A stretch of DNA of 38,885 nucleotides from Bacteroidia bacterium (GCA_030538215.1 JAUNUM010000017.1:1-38885), one strand, 5' to 3'; shown: positions 1 through 7,423, numbered from the stretch's first letter. Notes: generated by a model not told the origin, from the sequence alone. Numbers and translations are program-made.

Positions 1-62
1 GATTCAAAACAGTTTCTAAGTATATACCTTGCCGTTCGTATCATTACTGTTGTGCATAACAA

Positions 63-97
63 TAGCTAACAGCGAGCAGCCAAAAGCCAACAATTAT
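63..97 (+). repeat. Degenerate 7-nt repeat array before first gene
   Basis: Five consecutive 7-base units can be read here: TAGCTAA, CAGCGAG, CAGCCAA, AAGCCAA and CAATTAT, the last running into the ATG at 96. The first four fit the pattern NAGCNAR. The upstream bases 1-62 hold no recognisable gene or promoter. Similar period-7 tracts occur at 7389-7423 and 18331-18393, also next to start codons. The function is unknown. Confidence 0.5.
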
Positions 98-437
98 GGG
101 AATGTTCTTTTTTTATAACAATAGAAAACCTCGCAAGTTTAGCCACTCGCCCATCCTTTACGATCCGGATAAAGACGAGCGAAGAGAACAAATGGAAAAA
201 AGAATCCGGCGCATGAGAGAAGAAGTAGCCAGAGAAGAAGGTAGAACAATTGAAACCTCGTCGGAAGCAATTGGGAAAACCGATTTTGGCGAGGAATTTC
301 TTTCGCAAACCAAATACTTAAAACGCAGAAAAGAAAGAGAAAGAGATGAAAAAAAACCATTTTTCACCAGTAATATCACCATTGTATTATTGATAATTGC
401 TTTACTCATTATTTTCTATTTTGTATTTTTAAGATAA
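96..437 (+). CDS. Small single-pass membrane protein upstream of mutL
   Basis: This 113-residue protein is not assigned a function. Its N-terminal 90 residues are very rich in Arg, Lys and Glu (roughly residues 25-90) and look soluble and partly helical. Residues 94-112 form one hydrophobic segment ending at the C-terminus, so it is probably a tail-anchored inner-membrane protein with its charged part in the cytoplasm. There is no signal peptide or lipobox. It lies 17 bp before mutL on the same strand, so the two are probably co-transcribed. From memory, small proteins of this shape precede mutL in other Bacteroidales, which supports it being a real gene rather than chance. The ATG directly follows a 7-nt repeat array. 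Confidence 0.7.
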   Translation: MGMFFFYNNRKPRKFSHSPILYDPDKDERREQMEKRIRRMREEVAREEGRTIETSSEAIGKTDFGEEFLSQTKYLKRRKERERDEKKPFFTSNITIVLLIIALLIIFYFVFLR

Positions 438-454
438 CTACCACTGTAAGAACA

Positions 455-2284
455 ATGTCCGATATTATTCACCTTTTGCCCGATTCCATTGCCAATCAAA
501 TTGCTGCCGGTGAGGTTATTCAACGTCCTGCATCGGTGGTGAAGGAGTTGGTGGAAAACTCACTCGATGCCGAAGCTAAACATATCCACATTATTATAAA
601 AGATGCCGGACGAACACTCATTCAAATTATTGATGACGGCAAGGGAATGAGCGCAACCGATGCCCGAATGGCATTTGAACGTCACGCTACATCTAAAATA
701 AAAACTGCCGACGATCTGTTTTCTTTATACACCCGTGGATTTCGTGGCGAAGCGCTTGCTTCCGTGGCAGCTATCGCACACGTAGAGCTTAAAACTCGGC
801 GAGTAGAAGACGAAGTGGGAACATTATTAAAAATCATCGGCTCCAAAGTTGAGAGTCAGGAAACTGTTTCTTGTGCCGTGGGAACTACAATTTCCGTGAA
901 AAATATTTTCTTCAATGTACCTGCCCGACGCAAGTTCTTGAAATCCAACGAAACTGAACGGCGAAATATTTTCACGGAAATTGAGCGTATTGCCATGGTC
1001 AATCCCGATATTGAGTTTACCGTTATCGAAAATGATATTCAAACGTTGCATCTTCCCGCAACAAATCTGCGCCAGCGCATTGTGCAAATGCAAGGCAAAA
1101 GCATTAATCAGCAACTTATCGAAATAAACGAAGAAACTACATTGGCAAAAATCCACGGATATATCTCAACACCGCAATTCGCAAAAAAAGGAAGAGCAAA
1201 TCAGTTTTTTTTCGCCAACAACCGTTATATCAGGCATCCCTACTTTCACAAAGCCGTAATGACAGCTTATGAACCCTTGATTTCGGCAACTGAAAATCCT
1301 AATTATTTCATTTATTTTGAGGTAGAACCCGATACCATTGACGTGAATATTCATCCCACGAAAACGGAAGTGAAATTCGAAAATGAACGCACGCTTTGGC
1401 AAATTTTGATGGTAACGGTTAAGGAATCGCTTGGTAAATTCAATGCCATTCCCAGTATCGATTTCGATACGGCAGACGCTCCCGATATTCCGATTTTTGA
1501 TCCGTCAAAATCTACATCGATGCCAAAAGTGAGCATCAATCCCAACTACAATCCTTTTCAAACCTCGCAAGGTGATAGCTATAAAGCCACAAAACCTAAA
1601 CTTGATTGGGAACAGCTCTACAAAGGTTTCGAAAATGAGGCAAAAACTTCATCTGTTTCTCCTGACGTTGATGCAGATCTTTTTCAAACATACTCAGAAA
1701 ATGGCGATTCGTCATTTCTTGCTTCGCCGGAACATTACCAATACAAACAGAAATATATTCTAACCTCGGTAAAGTCGGGTTTGATGATTATCGACCAGCA
1801 TCGGGCGCACGTTCGTATTCTTTTCGATAAGTATCTTTCACAAGTAACGAACAGAAAAGGTATTTCTCAACGAGTTTTATTTCCCGAAATGATTGAATTG
1901 ACATCTGCCGAAACTTCTTCTTTATCCGAAATTATGGAAGATATGGAAGCGCTGGGTTTCGAGTTGAGCGATTTGGGCAACAACACATTTGCTATTCATG
2001 GCATTCCCTCGGAATTACAAAATATTGATGCTGTAGCGCTCATACGCTCAACGATTGATAAAAATATGGAAACCGGCAGCAATGTGCAAGAGCAAGTGCA
2101 TGAGTCGCTTGCACTGTCAATGGCAAATTTCACCGCTATTCCCGTGGGAAAATCGCTTTCGGAAGAAGAAATGCTATTAATGGTTAATCAGCTATTTGCT
2201 TGTCAATCGCCCAACTATACACCCGACGGGAAATCGGTTATAACCGTTATTTCGGATGAAGAAATGGACAAAAAACTGAAATGA
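455..2284 (+). CDS. mutL: DNA mismatch repair protein MutL
   Basis: MutL couples mismatch recognition by MutS to strand removal. The N-terminal GHKL ATPase is clear: the segment IANQIAAGEV (12-21), E31 of KELVEN (the general-base position), N35, DDGKGM near residue 60 and RGFRGEALAS near residue 93. The C-terminal dimerisation domain covers about 425-609. The length (609 residues) is normal for the family. The C-terminal endonuclease motif, usually DQHA-x2-E-x4-E, reads DQHRAHVRILFD starting at D447, so the first Glu is Val and the second is Asp. The late cysteine motif is also altered (ACQSPNYTPDGK). Metal-dependent nicking by this protein is therefore doubtful. The identity is certain; the nuclease loss is an inference from motif comparison. 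Confidence 0.97.
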   Translation: MSDIIHLLPDSIANQIAAGEVIQRPASVVKELVENSLDAEAKHIHIIIKDAGRTLIQIIDDGKGMSATDARMAFERHATSKIKTADDLFSLYTRGFRGEALASVAAIAHVELKTRRVEDEVGTLLKIIGSKVESQETVSCAVGTTISVKNIFFNVPARRKFLKSNETERRNIFTEIERIAMVNPDIEFTVIENDIQTLHLPATNLRQRIVQMQGKSINQQLIEINEETTLAKIHGYISTPQFAKKGRANQFFFANNRYIRHPYFHKAVMTAYEPLISATENPNYFIYFEVEPDTIDVNIHPTKTEVKFENERTLWQILMVTVKESLGKFNAIPSIDFDTADAPDIPIFDPSKSTSMPKVSINPNYNPFQTSQGDSYKATKPKLDWEQLYKGFENEAKTSSVSPDVDADLFQTYSENGDSSFLASPEHYQYKQKYILTSVKSGLMIIDQHRAHVRILFDKYLSQVTNRKGISQRVLFPEMIELTSAETSSLSEIMEDMEALGFELSDLGNNTFAIHGIPSELQNIDAVALIRSTIDKNMETGSNVQEQVHESLALSMANFTAIPVGKSLSEEEMLLMVNQLFACQSPNYTPDGKSVITVISDEEMDKKLK

Positions 2285-2325
2285 ATTTGGAATTATTTCC
2301 CTTTAAACATCAAACTTAAATACTT

Positions 2326-3291
2326 ATGAAATACGCATTTTGTGGTAAAAGCGGTTTGCAACTGCCTAAAATTTCGCTCGGATTGTGGCATAATTTCGGT
2401 TATGTCGATGATTTTGATGAAGCACGCAATATGATTTTACATGCTTTCGAACAAGGAATAACTCATATCGATATTGCCAATAATTATGGTCCACCACCGG
2501 GATCTGCCGAGTCTAATTTTGGAAAGATTTTGAAAGAAAACCTGGCTTCGCATCGCGACGAAATGATTATCTCATCCAAAGCCGGATATTTAATGTGGGA
2601 TGGTCCATACGGCGATGGTTCTTCAAGAAAATATCTGATAGCGAGCATCAATCAGAGTTTAAAACGCACCGGATTGGAATATTTCGACATTTTCTATTCG
2701 CATCGTTATAACGCAAGCACTCCCATAGAAGAAACAATGCAGGCACTGGTTGATATTGTGAGACAGGGAAAAGCGTTGTACGTAGGACTTTCGAATTATC
2801 CGGCCGATAAAGCCCGCATCACGATGGACTATTTAAATGCCAGAGATGTTCCAAGCATTATTTATCAGGGAAAATACAGTATGCTCAACCGCAAGCCCGA
2901 AGAAGAGATTTTATCGGTTTGCAAAGAATATGGCTCGGGATTTATCGCTTTTTCACCGTTGGCGCAGGGAGTTCTTACCGATAAATACTTGAACGGAATA
3001 CCCAAAGATAGTCGTGCATCCGATCCAACAGGCTATTTACGTCCGGAACAGATAACGGATGAATTGGTGGAAAAGGTTAGAAAACTAAACGAGATTGCTC
3101 AGCAACGCGGACAAACAATGGCCGAAATGGCTGTTGCATGGACATTGCGCGATGAACGGGTAACATCGGTAATTGTTGGTGCACGAAACGTAAAGCAACT
3201 GCAAAACAATCTCAATTCATTGAATAACCTCAGTTTTACACAAGAAGAATTATTGCTGATAGACAATATTTTAGATGGAGCAACGTTATAA
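2326..3291 (+). CDS. Aldo/keto reductase, YghZ/Gpr type
   Basis: This 321-residue protein is a TIM-barrel NADPH-dependent aldo/keto reductase. It closely resembles E. coli YghZ (L-glyceraldehyde-3-phosphate reductase) from memory: it shares GKSGLQLPKISLGLWHNFG near the N-terminus, ANNYGPPPGSAE (51-62) and FYSHR. The family tetrad is present as D49, Y54, K85 and H126. The NADPH-binding end is seen as VIVGARNVKQLQNN near residues 284-297. The likely role is reduction of small aldehydes such as methylglyoxal in the cytosol; the true substrate cannot be told from sequence. It lies 41 bp after mutL and 18 bp before the next lipoprotein gene, so it may be in the same transcript. It is complete. Confidence 0.92.
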   Translation: MKYAFCGKSGLQLPKISLGLWHNFGYVDDFDEARNMILHAFEQGITHIDIANNYGPPPGSAESNFGKILKENLASHRDEMIISSKAGYLMWDGPYGDGSSRKYLIASINQSLKRTGLEYFDIFYSHRYNASTPIEETMQALVDIVRQGKALYVGLSNYPADKARITMDYLNARDVPSIIYQGKYSMLNRKPEEEILSVCKEYGSGFIAFSPLAQGVLTDKYLNGIPKDSRASDPTGYLRPEQITDELVEKVRKLNEIAQQRGQTMAEMAVAWTLRDERVTSVIVGARNVKQLQNNLNSLNNLSFTQEELLLIDNILDGATL

Positions 3292-3309
3292 TATAAACAC
3301 CGTTTTTGA

Positions 3310-3762
3310 ATGAGAAGATCGATAGCTGTTCTTATTTTTACTGTATCGCTTTTGATTGCTTCGTGTGTGAATGAGGCACCTCGCTTCACGATTCCATATT
3401 CACGAGTATTTTTCCAAATCGATGTAAACGGCTTAGATTCTGACTTATCTTTTTTCGGCTCAAAGACTTTTACGCAAGGACGAACTATCGGAGAACAAAT
3501 CGGATACGGAGGTTTGTTAGTTTTTAGAACAACCGAAGGAGATATTTTTGCTTACGACCTTTGTTGCCCTTATGAAGATAACCGTGAGGTAAAAGTAAAA
3601 CCCACCGATAATGGCAAAGCCGTTTGTTCTAAATGTGGGAGCGTTTATATTACAATGTACGGGTTGGGAACTGCAGAATCAGGGTCCTCTAATCAGTCGC
3701 TACAAACTTATACCGTAAGGAAAAATCTCAACCGCGAAGGTGTTTTTGTTATCACAAATTAA
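3310..3762 (+). CDS. Rieske-fold-like lipoprotein with four cysteines
   Basis: This 150-residue protein has a type II signal peptide with lipobox IASC (C19), so it should be a lipoprotein. The mature part resembles a Rieske [2Fe-2S] domain: a first motif AYDLCCPYE (C85, C86) and a second CSKCGSVY (C106, C109). In true Rieske proteins the ligands are CxH and CxxH. Here both histidines are missing, and the second motif has Cys where His should be. It may bind zinc or iron in a rubredoxin-like way, or be purely structural. It lies 18 bp after the aldo/keto reductase gene. No partner is evident nearby. The lipoprotein call is firm; the cofactor is unknown. Confidence 0.8.
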   Translation: MRRSIAVLIFTVSLLIASCVNEAPRFTIPYSRVFFQIDVNGLDSDLSFFGSKTFTQGRTIGEQIGYGGLLVFRTTEGDIFAYDLCCPYEDNREVKVKPTDNGKAVCSKCGSVYITMYGLGTAESGSSNQSLQTYTVRKNLNREGVFVITN

Positions 3763-3791
3763 ATCTGCAGTACATTTTTTTAACGAATTCT

Positions 3792-3823
3792 CTTGTATAA
3801 ATCAAGAAACATTTCTACATTTG
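3792..3823 (+). promoter_or_regulatory. Bacteroidota-type promoter for the tRNA pair
   Basis: CTTG (3792-3795) lies exactly 20 bases before TACATTTG (3816-3823). This matches the Bacteroides primary-sigma promoter, about -33 TTTG/TTG and -7 TAnnTTTG with 19-21 bases between. Transcription should begin near 3829, about 50 nt before the first tRNA. Confidence 0.75.
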
Positions 3824-3841
3824 CAGTCGCAAATAAAACTA

Positions 3842-3863
3842 GGCTCAAGTGTGAGCCATTTTT
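3842..3863 (+). terminator. Hairpin with T-run in the tRNA leader
   Basis: GGCTCA (3842-3847) pairs with TGAGCC (3852-3857) around an AGTG loop, followed by ATTTTTT. It looks like an intrinsic terminator, yet it lies after the promoter at 3792-3823. It could end readthrough from the upstream lipoprotein gene, or act as a leader structure of the tRNA transcript. The arm TGAGCC is repeated in the terminator behind the tRNAs. Confidence 0.45.
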
Positions 3864-3878
3864 TATCTGATTTTTATT

Positions 3879-3951
3879 GCGGAAATAGCTCAGTTGGTAG
3901 AGCACAACCTTGCCAAGGTTGGGGTCGCGAGTTCGAGTCTCGTTTTCCGCT
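3879..3951 (+). tRNA. tRNA-Gly (GCC)
   Basis: The 73-nt cloverleaf is complete. The acceptor stem is GCGGAAA (3879-3885) with TTTCCGC (3944-3950), and the discriminator is T3951. The D-arm contains AGCTCAGTTGGTAGAGC. The anticodon stem CAACC/GGTTG encloses loop TTGCCAA, giving anticodon GCC (3912-3914). The T-arm contains GTTCGAGTC. CCA is not encoded. It shares a promoter and terminator with the tRNA-Leu eight bases downstream. Confidence 0.97.
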
Positions 3952-3959
3952 CAAGGTCT

Positions 3960-4044
3960 GCTCGGATGGTGGAATGGTAGACACGCAAGACTTAAAATCT
4001 TGTGACCATTATCGGTTGTGCGGGTTCAAGTCCCGCTCCGAGTA
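3960..4044 (+). tRNA. tRNA-Leu (TAA)
   Basis: This is an 85-nt class II tRNA. The acceptor stem is GCTCGGA (3960-3966) with TCCGAGT (4037-4043), closed by a G-T pair, and the discriminator is A4044. The anticodon stem CAAGA/TCTTG holds loop CTTAAAA with anticodon TAA (3993-3995). A long variable arm follows, as expected for leucine. The T-stem GCGGG/CCCGC encloses TTCAAGT. CCA is not encoded. Confidence 0.96.
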
Positions 4045-4061
4045 CGATGTTTATTTAAAAG

Positions 4062-4097
4062 GGTTCAATCGGGAGGTTATCTGGTTGAGCCTTTTTT
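4062..4097 (+). terminator. Rho-independent terminator of the tRNA operon
   Basis: GGTTCAA (4062-4068) pairs with TTGAGCC (4085-4091) with one G-T pair, followed by six T residues (4092-4097). It lies 17 bp after the tRNA-Leu gene. Confidence 0.8.
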
Positions 4098-4132
4098 GTT
4101 TTTACTGATATATTACCGAAACAAATCAAATT

Positions 4133-5005
4133 ATGGATTACGATTATAACAAATTACGTATAAAAAACGGCGAAAAAGTACGCCTACGCACATTCTCAAC
4201 CGATACAAGCGCAGGATTCGACAAAAAATCGGCGAAAGAAGAGGTAAAAAACAACATTGATGAGTTACAAGTTTATCAAGAGATGTTTTACGCCGATGAT
4301 CGTTACTCACTACTCATTATTCTGCAAGCGCGCGATGCTGCGGGAAAAGACGGTGTTATCCGTCACGTAATGTCGGGCATCAATCCGCAAGGATGTCGCG
4401 TACATAGCTTTAAAACTCCCACTAAAGAAGAATTGGAACACGACTATATGTGGCGCCATTACAAAGCCTTACCCGAACGCGGAATGATAGAGATTTTTAA
4501 CCGTTCGCACTACGAAAACGTACTTACGACAAAAGTAAATCCACAATTTATTCTCAACGAGCGCATTCCGGGATACGATTCGGTGGAAAAAATTAACGAT
4601 AAATTCTGGGAAAACCGCTACGCTGCTATCAATGCCATTGAGAAACATTGGACGGACAACGGAATGCACATCGTAAAAATTTTTCTGAACGTTTCGAAAG
4701 ATGAACAAAAAAAGCGTTTCCTCTCGCGTATCGATAATCCCGATAAGAACTGGAAATTCAGTTCTGCCGACCTTCAGGCTCGCGCCAACTGGGATAAATA
4801 CGAAAAAGCTTACGAAGAAATGCTGGAAAAAACCTCTACCGATTACGCGCCATGGTATGTAGTTCCGGCCGATAAAAAGTATTTTGCCCGAGTGGCGGTC
4901 GGCGATATTATTTTGGGAGAATTTAAGAAAATGAATCTTCGGTTTCCGCCGGCCGAATCGCCGGAGTTGTTGGCAAAAGCACGAGAAATTTTGATGAACG
5001 AATAA
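4133..5005 (+). CDS. Polyphosphate kinase 2 family phosphotransferase
   Basis: PPK2 enzymes move phosphate between polyphosphate and nucleotides in the cytosol. The 290 residues hold a P-loop-like Walker A, QARDAAGKDG (65-74), a Walker B with lid residues, FNRSHYENV (122-130), and the WRHYKALP segment (107-114). The C-terminal part contains WKFSSADLQARANWDKY and APWYVVPADKK, both typical of the family. From memory it resembles the class III enzyme of Cytophaga hutchinsonii, which phosphorylates both AMP and ADP, so class III is likely but not proven. It stands alone between the tRNA terminator and a palindrome that also looks like a terminator. It is complete. Confidence 0.93.
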   Translation: MDYDYNKLRIKNGEKVRLRTFSTDTSAGFDKKSAKEEVKNNIDELQVYQEMFYADDRYSLLIILQARDAAGKDGVIRHVMSGINPQGCRVHSFKTPTKEELEHDYMWRHYKALPERGMIEIFNRSHYENVLTTKVNPQFILNERIPGYDSVEKINDKFWENRYAAINAIEKHWTDNGMHIVKIFLNVSKDEQKKRFLSRIDNPDKNWKFSSADLQARANWDKYEKAYEEMLEKTSTDYAPWYVVPADKKYFARVAVGDIILGEFKKMNLRFPPAESPELLAKAREILMNE

Positions 5006-5028
5006 ATACTTGTAAATCAATAAATCCC

Positions 5029-5060
5029 GTAGAGACACGATGCTTCGTGTCTTATTTTTT
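5029..5060 (+). repeat. Stop-adjacent palindrome, copy 1 (also a terminator)
   Basis: This begins 24 bp after the PPK2 stop codon. AGACACGA (5033-5040) pairs perfectly with TCGTGTCT (5045-5052) around loop TGCT, and is followed by TATTTTTT. The leading GTAG at 5029 is shared with the copy at 8685. The T-run makes it a good intrinsic terminator for the PPK2 gene. Related copies are at 6203, 8685 and 21550. Confidence 0.75.
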
Positions 5061-5086
5061 TATATTTTTGACATTTCAGCACAAAT

Positions 5087-5100
5087 GACATAATAATGTC
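5087..5100. promoter_or_regulatory. Possible operator for the XRE regulator
   Basis: GACAT (5087-5091) and ATGTC (5096-5100) form an inverted repeat separated by AATA. An extra half-site GACAT lies at 5070-5074. The spot, 70-100 bp before the regulator's ATG, suits autoregulation. This is a guess from symmetry alone. Confidence 0.25.
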
Positions 5101-5169
5101 GTATCATTGTCGCAATACCGTTTTGAGAAAAGAGCTACCTTTACCACAGAATCAAAAACAATTAAAACA

Positions 5170-5748
5170 ATGAGCGAAACAAATCTATCCCGAAAAGTAA
5201 AGGAATTGAGAAACCGCAAAGGTTTTTCGCAAGAAGAACTCGCCGATAAAACCGGCTTGAGTTTACGCACCATTCAGCGTATCGAAAACGGAGAAACTGA
5301 GCCACGCGGCGATTCGTTGCGGCGATTAGCCGAAGCGTTTAATATATTGCCGAATGATTTGATCGAGTGGAATATGCGGGAAGATACTTCGGCTTTGCAA
5401 ATTTTAAATCTCTCGGCACTCTCTTTCCTCGTGTTTCCGTTGCTGGGTGTTATTGTGCCGTTGGTAGTTTGGACCGGGAAGAGAAACAGAATCAAAGGAT
5501 TCGATAAATTGGCTAAAGAAATTCTTACTTCTCAAATTATATGGTGTGCATTGCTTTTTGGCTTGTTCATCTTTGCAACTTTAAATATGCAGCACAAATT
5601 TGCAACAGTCGTTACCGATGTTTCTCCCAGTATGATTTCCAATTCGCTGAAAATAATAGTTGTAGGCGGTATTGTTCTTTATGCGTTAAATATAGGCGTA
5701 ATCATTTTTAATGCTATTCGAATAAGAAAAGGAAAAAGATATATCTGA
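5170..5748 (+). CDS. XRE-type HTH regulator with membrane domain
   Basis: This 192-residue protein begins with a classic Cro/CI helix-turn-helix: residues 6-62 include KGFSQEELADKTGLSLRTIQ and RIENGETEPR. The remainder is membrane-embedded, with hydrophobic segments at about 82-101, 121-139 and 161-183; the part around GKRNRIKGFDKLAKEIL resembles DUF4870. It is therefore a membrane-tethered DNA-binding protein that may sense a membrane state. The start chosen is the ATG at 5170, because upstream residues would be non-domain sequence from a weaker start codon. It converges on the minus-strand sigma-factor cluster that ends at 5787. A candidate operator lies upstream. The ligand and targets are unknown. 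Confidence 0.88.
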   Translation: MSETNLSRKVKELRNRKGFSQEELADKTGLSLRTIQRIENGETEPRGDSLRRLAEAFNILPNDLIEWNMREDTSALQILNLSALSFLVFPLLGVIVPLVVWTGKRNRIKGFDKLAKEILTSQIIWCALLFGLFIFATLNMQHKFATVVTDVSPSMISNSLKIIVVGGIVLYALNIGVIIFNAIRIRKGKRYI

Positions 5749-5786
5749 TTTGTTCTTATTCATTTGAATTTACAACTTTAGTGTAA

Positions 5787-6182
5787 TTAAGACTGTGGTT
5801 TTTCTTTTCTTTTTGCTCTCAATCGTGCATCCAAGCGTGTGATTCCCCAAAGCGAAAGTGAAACCACCGAAATAAGCACCGCAACAAAAATAAACCGAGA
5901 CGACATCAAGGATTCTTTTCCAAAAAACAGAAGTGTAATAACAGAAAGTGCGAAAAGCAAAAGATACGCCACGCCAAAAATGGACTTGAAATCTCTCAAC
6001 ATATTTGTTACCAATCTATCTTTTTTATGTGTCAATGGTTGCGGATTCAATGCTTTTTCGGTTTCGATTTGTTGCATGATGCGGTATTTCAGATTTTCGG
6101 GTGCCTGCTGTTTTGCCGATTGCATCATTTGACGAATCAGTTCGTCGTCCGATTTATATATATTATTGTCTGTCATAATCAT
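5787..6182 (-). CDS. Two-TM protein after ECF sigma gene, possible anti-sigma
   Basis: The 131-residue protein is not matched to a named family. Residues 1-60 are polar and helical (SDDELIRQMMQSAKQQAPEN is the clearest part). Residues 68-87 and 97-115 are transmembrane, followed by a basic tail. It lies 39 bp downstream of an ECF sigma gene on the same strand, which is where anti-sigma factors usually sit; a soluble N-terminal region followed by membrane helices also fits. No zinc-binding HxxxCxxC motif is present. An alternative start is the second Met, three codons in. A palindromic repeat lies between the two genes. The anti-sigma role is inferred from position only. Confidence 0.7.
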   Translation of the reverse strand: MIMTDNNIYKSDDELIRQMMQSAKQQAPENLKYRIMQQIETEKALNPQPLTHKKDRLVTNMLRDFKSIFGVAYLLLFALSVITLLFFGKESLMSSRFIFVAVLISVVSLSLWGITRLDARLRAKRKEKPQS

Positions 6183-6202
6183 TTTATTTTAGGGGGAGAT
6201 AA

Positions 6203-6222
6203 AGACGCAGCATGCCACGTCT
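6203..6222 (-). repeat. Stop-adjacent palindrome, copy 2
   Basis: Read on the minus strand, AGACGTGGCA pairs with TGCTGCGTCT, with two of ten pairs being G-U. Its first base is the last base of the sigma-factor TGA stop (6224-6222). T-rich sequence follows. On the plus strand the same two positions are C-A mismatches, so the fold is only good in the sense transcript. Confidence 0.65.
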
Positions 6223-6776
6223 CACAATGCGAAATCATATTTTGAAATCATCAATTCCTTAAACAATTTTCGTGCTCGAAAAAGTTTCACCTTCACGTTC
6301 GGTTCATTTAACCCCGTAATTTTCGCGATATCTTTCACCGCGTTATCTTCTATATAATACAACGTAAGCAGCAACGCGTCACCTTTCGGCATACGGTTTA
6401 ACACGTTGTGTACTATTTCTGTTCGCTCGGCATCGGCAATTTGCTTTTCGGCATCGAAATCCGATGTTTCTTGCACATCTGCCAATTCAATCTCTGTGTC
6501 GCTTACCCACATTCTAATTTTCGAGTGCGATACTGCCGTGTTGTAAACAATACGATACAGCCACGATGAGAATTTACTTTCGCTCCTGAACGAATGTAAG
6601 TTGCGGTATGCTTTCACGAAACTTTCCTGCACAACATCTTCCGCGTCCTGCACATTGCCGCAAATCCGATGAGCGATGGTAATCGCCATATCCTGATACG
6701 TTTCGACAAAGTAACCGAAGGCGGAAGTATTGCCCGAAAGCACGAGTTTTACACGTTGATTTTCGTTCATTGACAC
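6222..6776 (-). CDS. ECF-family RNA polymerase sigma factor
   Basis: This 184-residue sigma-70 family protein has region 2 at about residues 15-85, including CGNVQDAEDVVQESFVKAYR and FSSWLYRIVYN. Region 4 is at about 122-175, including LYYIEDNAVKDIAKITGLNE and VKVKLFRARK. The acidic linker between the two (DTEIELADVQETSDFDAEKQ) is usual for the family. It directs RNA polymerase to a small regulon, probably including its own operon. It lies 11 bp after the DUF6249-like gene and 39 bp before a two-TM protein that may restrain it. A palindromic repeat starts at its stop codon. The start chosen is the first ATG after the upstream gene. Confidence 0.95.
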   Translation of the reverse strand: MSMNENQRVKLVLSGNTSAFGYFVETYQDMAITIAHRICGNVQDAEDVVQESFVKAYRNLHSFRSESKFSSWLYRIVYNTAVSHSKIRMWVSDTEIELADVQETSDFDAEKQIADAERTEIVHNVLNRMPKGDALLLTLYYIEDNAVKDIAKITGLNEPNVKVKLFRARKLFKELMISKYDFAL

Positions 6777-6787
6777 AGTGATGGGTT

Positions 6788-7189
6788 TTATTCCTGTGGC
6801 AGTTCGTTATCGTTGGATATCGTCATATTTCTTGTGACGAAGAAATAAATTAGATAGCCGATTCCGAGGAAAAGCAAAATAGATGAAGAGTAAATCCAGA
6901 AAGCTTTTTCTTCTTCCAACGCCATTCCTTCCGAGATAGAAAATCCGGTGAGGATACCGATGGCAATTCCAATAAGAACAATTCCGTTCCGGAGTGATAC
7001 AAATCGGTTCGGATTCGTTTTCAGCTTTGTCCTTGATTCTTCCGGCGGAATGATACCTTGTGCAATGAGAGCCATTTTTTCATTGTTACGTAATTTCGAT
7101 TTCCGAAATTCCAGAATAATCCAAACAACTAAAACGGGAGCGAAAAAAACGCCTAGAATAGCAAAAAGTGGAACTATTTCTCCAAACAT
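6788..7189 (-). CDS. DUF6249-like membrane protein
   Basis: The 133-residue protein has three hydrophobic segments at about 5-26, 68-85 and 97-118. The cytoplasmic loop between the first two contains EKMALIAQGIIPPE, which I associate with the DUF6249 family often found beside ECF sigma factors in Bacteroidota. It is the first gene of the three-gene minus-strand cluster and lies 11 bp before the sigma factor. Its role is unknown, but the linkage suggests a part in signalling or envelope response. It has no signal peptidase II site. A possible promoter lies at 7257-7289. Confidence 0.75.
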   Translation of the reverse strand: MFGEIVPLFAILGVFFAPVLVVWIILEFRKSKLRNNEKMALIAQGIIPPEESRTKLKTNPNRFVSLRNGIVLIGIAIGILTGFSISEGMALEEEKAFWIYSSSILLFLGIGYLIYFFVTRNMTISNDNELPQE

Positions 7190-7256
7190 AATTGAAAAGT
7201 TTTAAAGTAAATAATCTGTTTACATCCATAAGACATTGAGAAACAAACTTCGGTTA

Positions 7257-7289
7257 CAAAAATACATAACTTTTTTGGATATTCTTCAA
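7257..7289 (-). promoter_or_regulatory. Candidate promoter of the sigma cluster
   Basis: On the minus strand TATTTTTG (7264-7257) matches the -7 consensus TAnnTTTG. A TTG lies 22 bases upstream (7289-7287), slightly more than the usual 19-21. It would start transcription about 60 bp before the DUF6249-like gene. Confidence 0.35.
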
Positions 7290-7388
7290 TTGTCACTGAA
7301 AACCAGATAATTAAAAACTTATGCACAAAGCAGAATATTTTAAGATTTTATTTTCGATAATATCAATACGTTTTATTTTCTTTGTAAA

Positions 7389-7423
7389 CTCGAACCTTGC
7401 AACACGAAACCCGTAACCCGAAA
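7389..7423 (+). repeat. Degenerate 7-nt repeat array before radical-SAM gene
   Basis: Five consecutive units are CTCGAAC, CTTGCAA, CACGAAA, CCCGTAA and CCCGAAA, ending two bases before the ATG at 7426. In shifted phase the units read AACNNGN. The phrase AACCCGTAA recurs in the array at 18331-18393. The 165 bases before it are AT-rich, with no gene seen. Confidence 0.55.

Noticed and set aside
3740-4108. A 122-codon reading frame across the tRNA genes
   Set aside because: It runs through both tRNAs, the leader hairpin and the terminator, and has no protein-like features.
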